DNA of 64,000 nt from Sphingomonas sp. Leaf9 (GTDB lineage Bacteria; Pseudomonadota; Alphaproteobacteria; Sphingomonadales; Sphingomonadaceae). The notes under the pieces were generated by a model. It did no database searches, was not told the DNA's origin, and saw nothing but the letters and a program-made list of their open reading frames with translations. The DNA is taken from contig NZ_LMKC01000001.1 of assembly GCF_001421355.1 (NCBI RefSeq), positions 496,001-560,000 on the forward strand. Direction: 5' to 3'. Shown here piece by piece: positions 60,448-64,000 of this stretch (positions within the stretch are counted from its first letter, which is position 1; each line of letters begins with the position of its first letter). The translations under genes were made by a program, and so were the position numbers.

Positions 60448-63297
60448 TTACTTCGCCGGGGTGGGGGCGGTTGCCGGCGTTGCCGATACCACCTCCACCG
60501 GCAGGCCCAGCCCGTCAAGCTGCGGACGGACGACCTTCGCATCGCCGACCACCACATAGACGAAGCGGTTGGGGTCGATTGTCGCGCGTGCCGCAGCGTC
60601 AAGCTGGGCCGTGGTCAGCGCGCGATATTTTTGCGGCAGGGTCGCCTGGTAATCGTCCGGACGGCCGAGGAAGTCGTTGTTCCGCATCGCCGCCAGCACC
60701 GCGCCCGACGTTTCATAGGTCCCGGCCAGCTGCCGCGTCTCGCCATCGATCGTGCGGCGGAATTCGACCGGCGTGACGCCGTTCTTGCCCAGGAAGCCGT
60801 TGATCTGTTCGCGCAGCGACGCAATCGACGCCCCGGTCTTGTCCGCCTGCACCGGTGCGGAGATGACGTAGGGCACCGCATTTTCCATCAGGCGATACCC
60901 CCCGCCCGCACCGTACGACCAGTGCTTGGCTTCGCGCAGGTCCATGTTGATCCGGCTGAGGAAGCCCGAGCCGAGCACGGTGTTGGCGGTGGTCGCCGCC
61001 AGCGTGTCCGACTTTGCCTGCACCGGCGTCATCTGCCCCGCGACGATCAGCGACTGCGGTGAATTGGGCCGGTCGACCAGGACGATCTTCGGCGCCGTCG
61101 TCGCGCGCTGTGCCGGGAAGCGCTTGGTGCCGGCCGCACCGGTCGCCTGCCAGTTGCCGAGCGAGGCGTTGAGCGCTGCCTGCACCTCGGCCAGCGGGCG
61201 GTCGGACACGACGAACACCTTCGCCTTGTCCGGGCGCAGCCACGCGCCGCGCCATGCGACCAGATCGTCGCGCTTCATCGCCATGACCGCCGCGGGATCA
61301 CCCACGCCCGCCGCCAGCTTCGCATACGGGCTGTCCGTGCCATATAGCAGCGGCGGCAGCGTCATGTCGGCAAGGCCCTGCGGATTGGTCCGCTGCTGCC
61401 CGATCTGCGCCAGCACCTGCCCGCGCACTCGCTCCAGTTCGTTCGCGTCGAACGCCGGGTTGCGCAGCACGTCGGCGAACAGCCCGGTCGCGCTGGTCAG
61501 ATTGGCGCTGGGCACTTCGAAGCCGATCGTCGTCTGGTCGGGCGAATTGCCGCCCGACATGCTCATGCCGAGCTTTTCCTTGGCCTCCGCCATCGCGATC
61601 GAATTGCGGGTGGTGGTGCCTTCGTCGATCAGCGCCAGCGTCATGCCGGCGGTGCCGAGCTTCCCCGCCACGTCGGCGGCGGTACCGGCGTCGAACACCA
61701 TCGACACCTGCGTCACCGGGACGGCGATACGCTGGGCATAGACCAGCTCCATGCCGTTCGACAAGCGGCTGTGCGTGACCTTCGGGAATTGCAGCGCGGC
61801 ACCGCTGTCGGCGACGCCCGGCATGGCGCCGCGCGTGCCCTTGAACGGTACCTCGGCGGCCGGAGCGGCGGGTGCGGCGGCAACCGCCTTCGCTTCCTCA
61901 TAGCCCTCGCGCTGCCCGTTCTCGACGATCAGCGTATAGGCCGGGCGCGACATCCACTTCTGCGCGGCGGCGCGCGCGCGATCCGGCGTCATCGTCGCCA
62001 GCGCGTTCAGCTCCTTCTTGTAGAAGCCTGGATCGTTCGAATACAGCTGCCCCGACGCCAGCGTCACCGCCTTGCCGCCGAACCCGCCGACCGATTCCAG
62101 CCCGCCGATGGTGCCCGATACCTGCGTCGTGGCGACGCGCGCCACTTCGTCGGCGGTGGGGCCGGTGCGCAGATAATCGGCGATCATCTGGTCCAGCTTC
62201 GCCTCGACGACCTCGGTCTTGACGCCCGGACGGACGATCGCGCGGACGATCAGCATGCCGGCCTGCGACAGCGACTGAACGCCGGCCGAGACCTGCACCG
62301 CCAGCTTGTCCTTCTTGACCAGTTCATTGTCGAGCCGCGACGAGGCGAGGCCGCCAAACGCGCTCATCGCGACGTCCAGCGCCGGCGAATCGGGATCGTT
62401 CAGGCCCGGCACCGGCCAGACCTTCATGATCATCGTCGCGGCGACATTATCCTTCATCACCTCGCGCACCGGGGCGGCCAGCGTCGGCACGGTGATCTTC
62501 GGCAGGACCGATTCCGGCCCCTTGGCGATCTTGCCGAAATATTTCTCGACCAGCGGGCGCGCTTCCTTCGCGTCGATATCGCCGGCGAGCACCAGCACCG
62601 CATTGTTCGGGCCATAATGGCCGCGGAACCAGTTCTTCACGTCCTCCAGGCTGGCGGCGTCGAGGTCGGCCATCGAACCGATCACCGAATGGCGATACGG
62701 GTGCCCCTGCGGAAAGATGCCCTCGGTCATCTTGTAGCGGACGAGGCCGTAAGGCTGGTTGTCGCCCTGCCGCTTTTCATTCTGCACGACGCCGCGCTGT
62801 TCATCCAGCACGCCCTGCGTCACCGCGCCGAGCAGATAGCCCATGCGGTCGGATTCTAGGAACAGCGCCCGGTCGAGCGCGGGCTTCGGCACCGTTTCGA
62901 AATAGTTCGTGCGGTCGTAGCTGGTGGTGCCGTTCAGGTCGGTCGCCCCGATCGAGCGCAGCGGATCGAAGAAATCGCCCGGCGCATTTTCCGACCCATT
63001 GAACATCAGATGTTCGAACAGATGCGCAAACCCGGTCTTCCCCTCCGGCTCATGCTTCGACCCCACGTCGTACCATACCGACACCGCGACGATCGGCGCC
63101 TTGCGATCGGTATGGGTGATGACGGTCAGGCCGTTGGGCAGCGTGAACTTCTCGTAGGGAATGTCGACCGGCGCGACCAGCGCGGACAGCGGCGCGGCCT
63201 TTACCGGCGGCGCGGCGGGCGCGGGCGCCTGCGCATGGGCGGCGGTTCCGGCAAGCGCAGTGGAAGCGAGCAATACGGCAGCGACGGTACGAAACAT
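60448..63297 (-). CDS. Two-domain M16 zinc peptidase, periplasmic
   Basis: The 949-residue protein has a signal peptide (MFRTVAAVLLASTALAGTAAHA) and two M16 peptidase units. The first has the inverted zinc motif H92-x2-E95-H96 (HLFEH). The second half (from about residue 510) has lost that motif, as expected for a paired inactive domain in pitrilysin-like enzymes. The substrate is unknown, probably peptides or unfolded proteins in the periplasm. The start at 63297 is set by the signal peptide; the frame extends upstream without protein-like sequence. Confidence 0.92.
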   Translation of the reverse strand: MFRTVAAVLLASTALAGTAAHAQAPAPAAPPVKAAPLSALVAPVDIPYEKFTLPNGLTVITHTDRKAPIVAVSVWYDVGSKHEPEGKTGFAHLFEHLMFNGSENAPGDFFDPLRSIGATDLNGTTSYDRTNYFETVPKPALDRALFLESDRMGYLLGAVTQGVLDEQRGVVQNEKRQGDNQPYGLVRYKMTEGIFPQGHPYRHSVIGSMADLDAASLEDVKNWFRGHYGPNNAVLVLAGDIDAKEARPLVEKYFGKIAKGPESVLPKITVPTLAAPVREVMKDNVAATMIMKVWPVPGLNDPDSPALDVAMSAFGGLASSRLDNELVKKDKLAVQVSAGVQSLSQAGMLIVRAIVRPGVKTEVVEAKLDQMIADYLRTGPTADEVARVATTQVSGTIGGLESVGGFGGKAVTLASGQLYSNDPGFYKKELNALATMTPDRARAAAQKWMSRPAYTLIVENGQREGYEEAKAVAAAPAAPAAEVPFKGTRGAMPGVADSGAALQFPKVTHSRLSNGMELVYAQRIAVPVTQVSMVFDAGTAADVAGKLGTAGMTLALIDEGTTTRNSIAMAEAKEKLGMSMSGGNSPDQTTIGFEVPSANLTSATGLFADVLRNPAFDANELERVRGQVLAQIGQQRTNPQGLADMTLPPLLYGTDSPYAKLAAGVGDPAAVMAMKRDDLVAWRGAWLRPDKAKVFVVSDRPLAEVQAALNASLGNWQATGAAGTKRFPAQRATTAPKIVLVDRPNSPQSLIVAGQMTPVQAKSDTLAATTANTVLGSGFLSRINMDLREAKHWSYGAGGGYRLMENAVPYVISAPVQADKTGASIASLREQINGFLGKNGVTPVEFRRTIDGETRQLAGTYETSGAVLAAMRNNDFLGRPDDYQATLPQKYRALTTAQLDAAARATIDPNRFVYVVVGDAKVVRPQLDGLGLPVEVVSATPATAPTPAK

Positions 63298-63480
63298 GGA
63301 ACCCCACCCATTATCGATAAACGGAATGCAGGTGTATGGCGTGCGCGGGACACGCGCAAGCCGGTTCCATTGCCCAAATCGCGCCGACGCCTTGCGCGTC
63401 TGTAACATATGATGTCGCCGGAGCGATCCGGTCGATTGGCTGTTTTCCTGAAGCTTCCAGTGATTATGTTGCATCGCGCC
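63298..63480. other. Upstream region of the M16 peptidase gene
   Basis: No gene is supported here. The region must hold the peptidase promoter on the minus strand. No firm -35/-10 pair or operator is seen. Confidence 0.4.
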
Positions 63481-63636
63481 ATGACTATGATGTTCGACAC
63501 TTTCCGCGCGATCCTCCCGCACTCCGACCGGTTCGACCGCCTGCTGGCGATCGGCTGGGAGGATATTGGCGGGGTCGTCCTTGCCATGGGGGCCGTCGCG
63601 TTCATGACGGCGGTGGGTGCCATTCGTGCGCGTTGA
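63481..63636 (+). CDS. Possible tiny membrane protein
   Basis: A 51-codon frame beginning MTMMFDTFRAILPHSDRFDR has one predicted helix (IGGVVLAMGAVAFMTAVGAI). No ribosome-binding site of note precedes it. It may be real, since small helices like this are rare by chance, but the evidence is weak. Confidence 0.35.
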   Translation: MTMMFDTFRAILPHSDRFDRLLAIGWEDIGGVVLAMGAVAFMTAVGAIRAR

Positions 63637-63711
63637 GCCGCCGGCGTCCTATATTGCTGCGCGGCAACATTTCCTGGAACGGGTTTACTCCAAGGAACAA
63701 GGGTTTTGCGT

Positions 63712-64000
63712 ATGATCCGTTCGACTGCGGTCCTGCTGGCCGGGGCGCTGCTCGCCGCCTGCGGCACCTCGACGTCCCCCGCACCGGAGGCGACGGCGAA
63801 CGAGACCGTCGACCTGCGCCATCTGGTCGAAACCGAGGTCGCCGGGAACGGCATCGAACGCTATCCGCTGGAGGGCGTGGAAATCCCCACCCCGTCCGAC
63901 GGTCAGTCGCGCTATGAGGTCCTGCGCCAGCGGCGGACGGCGGCCGGCACGATCATCGCGATCCTGCGCCAGCAGCGCGGCGACCGCTTCGTCTATGCCC
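63712..64000 (+). CDS. Lipoprotein, cut by the right window edge
   Basis: The visible 96 residues start with a lipoprotein signal (MIRSTAVLLAGALLAAC) and continue without a stop to the window end. The mature part (VDLRHLVETEVAGNGIERYPLEG) shows no recognised domain so far. An AAGGAA-type site lies upstream. Its full length and function cannot be read here. Confidence 0.7.
   Translation, partial: MIRSTAVLLAGALLAACGTSTSPAPEATANETVDLRHLVETEVAGNGIERYPLEGVEIPTPSDGQSRYEVLRQRRTAAGTIIAILRQQRGDRFVYA

Overview
The window is GC-rich, densely coded alphaproteobacterial chromosome, most likely from a Sphingomonas-like member of the Sphingomonadaceae. The basis is the codon use, the phoH-ybeY-corC-lnt-metK-trmB housekeeping order, a PQQ-type sorbosone dehydrogenase, a PHA-granule protein, many small secreted proteins, and dispersed palindromes with the core TCGACAAGCTC. 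No rRNA, tRNA or CRISPR array was seen. Gene identities come from reading translated sequence and motifs; no database search was run.

Bases 1-18989 hold core genes: a membrane diguanylate cyclase cut by the left edge, an acyl-CoA ligase, miaB, a hemerythrin protein, a zinc alcohol dehydrogenase, phoH, a VapBC pair wedged into the phoH-ybeY operon, ybeY, corC, a sorbosone dehydrogenase, a PHA-granule protein, an SMR efflux pump, lnt, metK with a foldable leader, two secreted proteins of unknown function, a PAP2 phosphatase and trmB. The usual short phoH-to-trmB cluster is present but has taken several insertions.

Bases ~18963-41083 are a ~22 kb integrated element. It sits in the 3' end of trmB and rewrites the last nine codons with synonymous bases; the displaced native tail survives next to pncB. 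Its modules are: a tyrosine integrase; an AlpA/excisionase-like regulator behind phased short repeats; a tightly overlapped replication operon ending in a Prim-Pol/SF3 primase-helicase with an origin-like inverted repeat; a phage-type HGGxSTG protein; an AT-richer HEPN-like gene and an SRAP gene; an isolated cassette of phage ejection-type proteins with an M15 peptidase; a MobV-type relaxase with oriT-like sequence; an XRE regulator facing a train of small unknown ORFs that ends in a PD-(D/E)XK-like nuclease; and, at the right end, a HipA-like kinase coupled to an unrecognised partner. No terminase, portal or capsid gene was found. The genes look intact, so a phage satellite or integrative mobilizable element fits better than a decayed prophage.

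Bases 41084-64000 return to core genome: divergent pncB/pncA around a perfect 43-bp palindrome, a response regulator and a MASE1 hybrid kinase, small membrane and cell-wall genes, nrdA and nrdB separated by a DUF559 gene inside near-identical inverted repeats, structured tandem repeats after nrdB, small exported proteins, a beta-barrel protein, a type II NADH dehydrogenase, a two-domain M16 peptidase, and a lipoprotein cut by the right edge.
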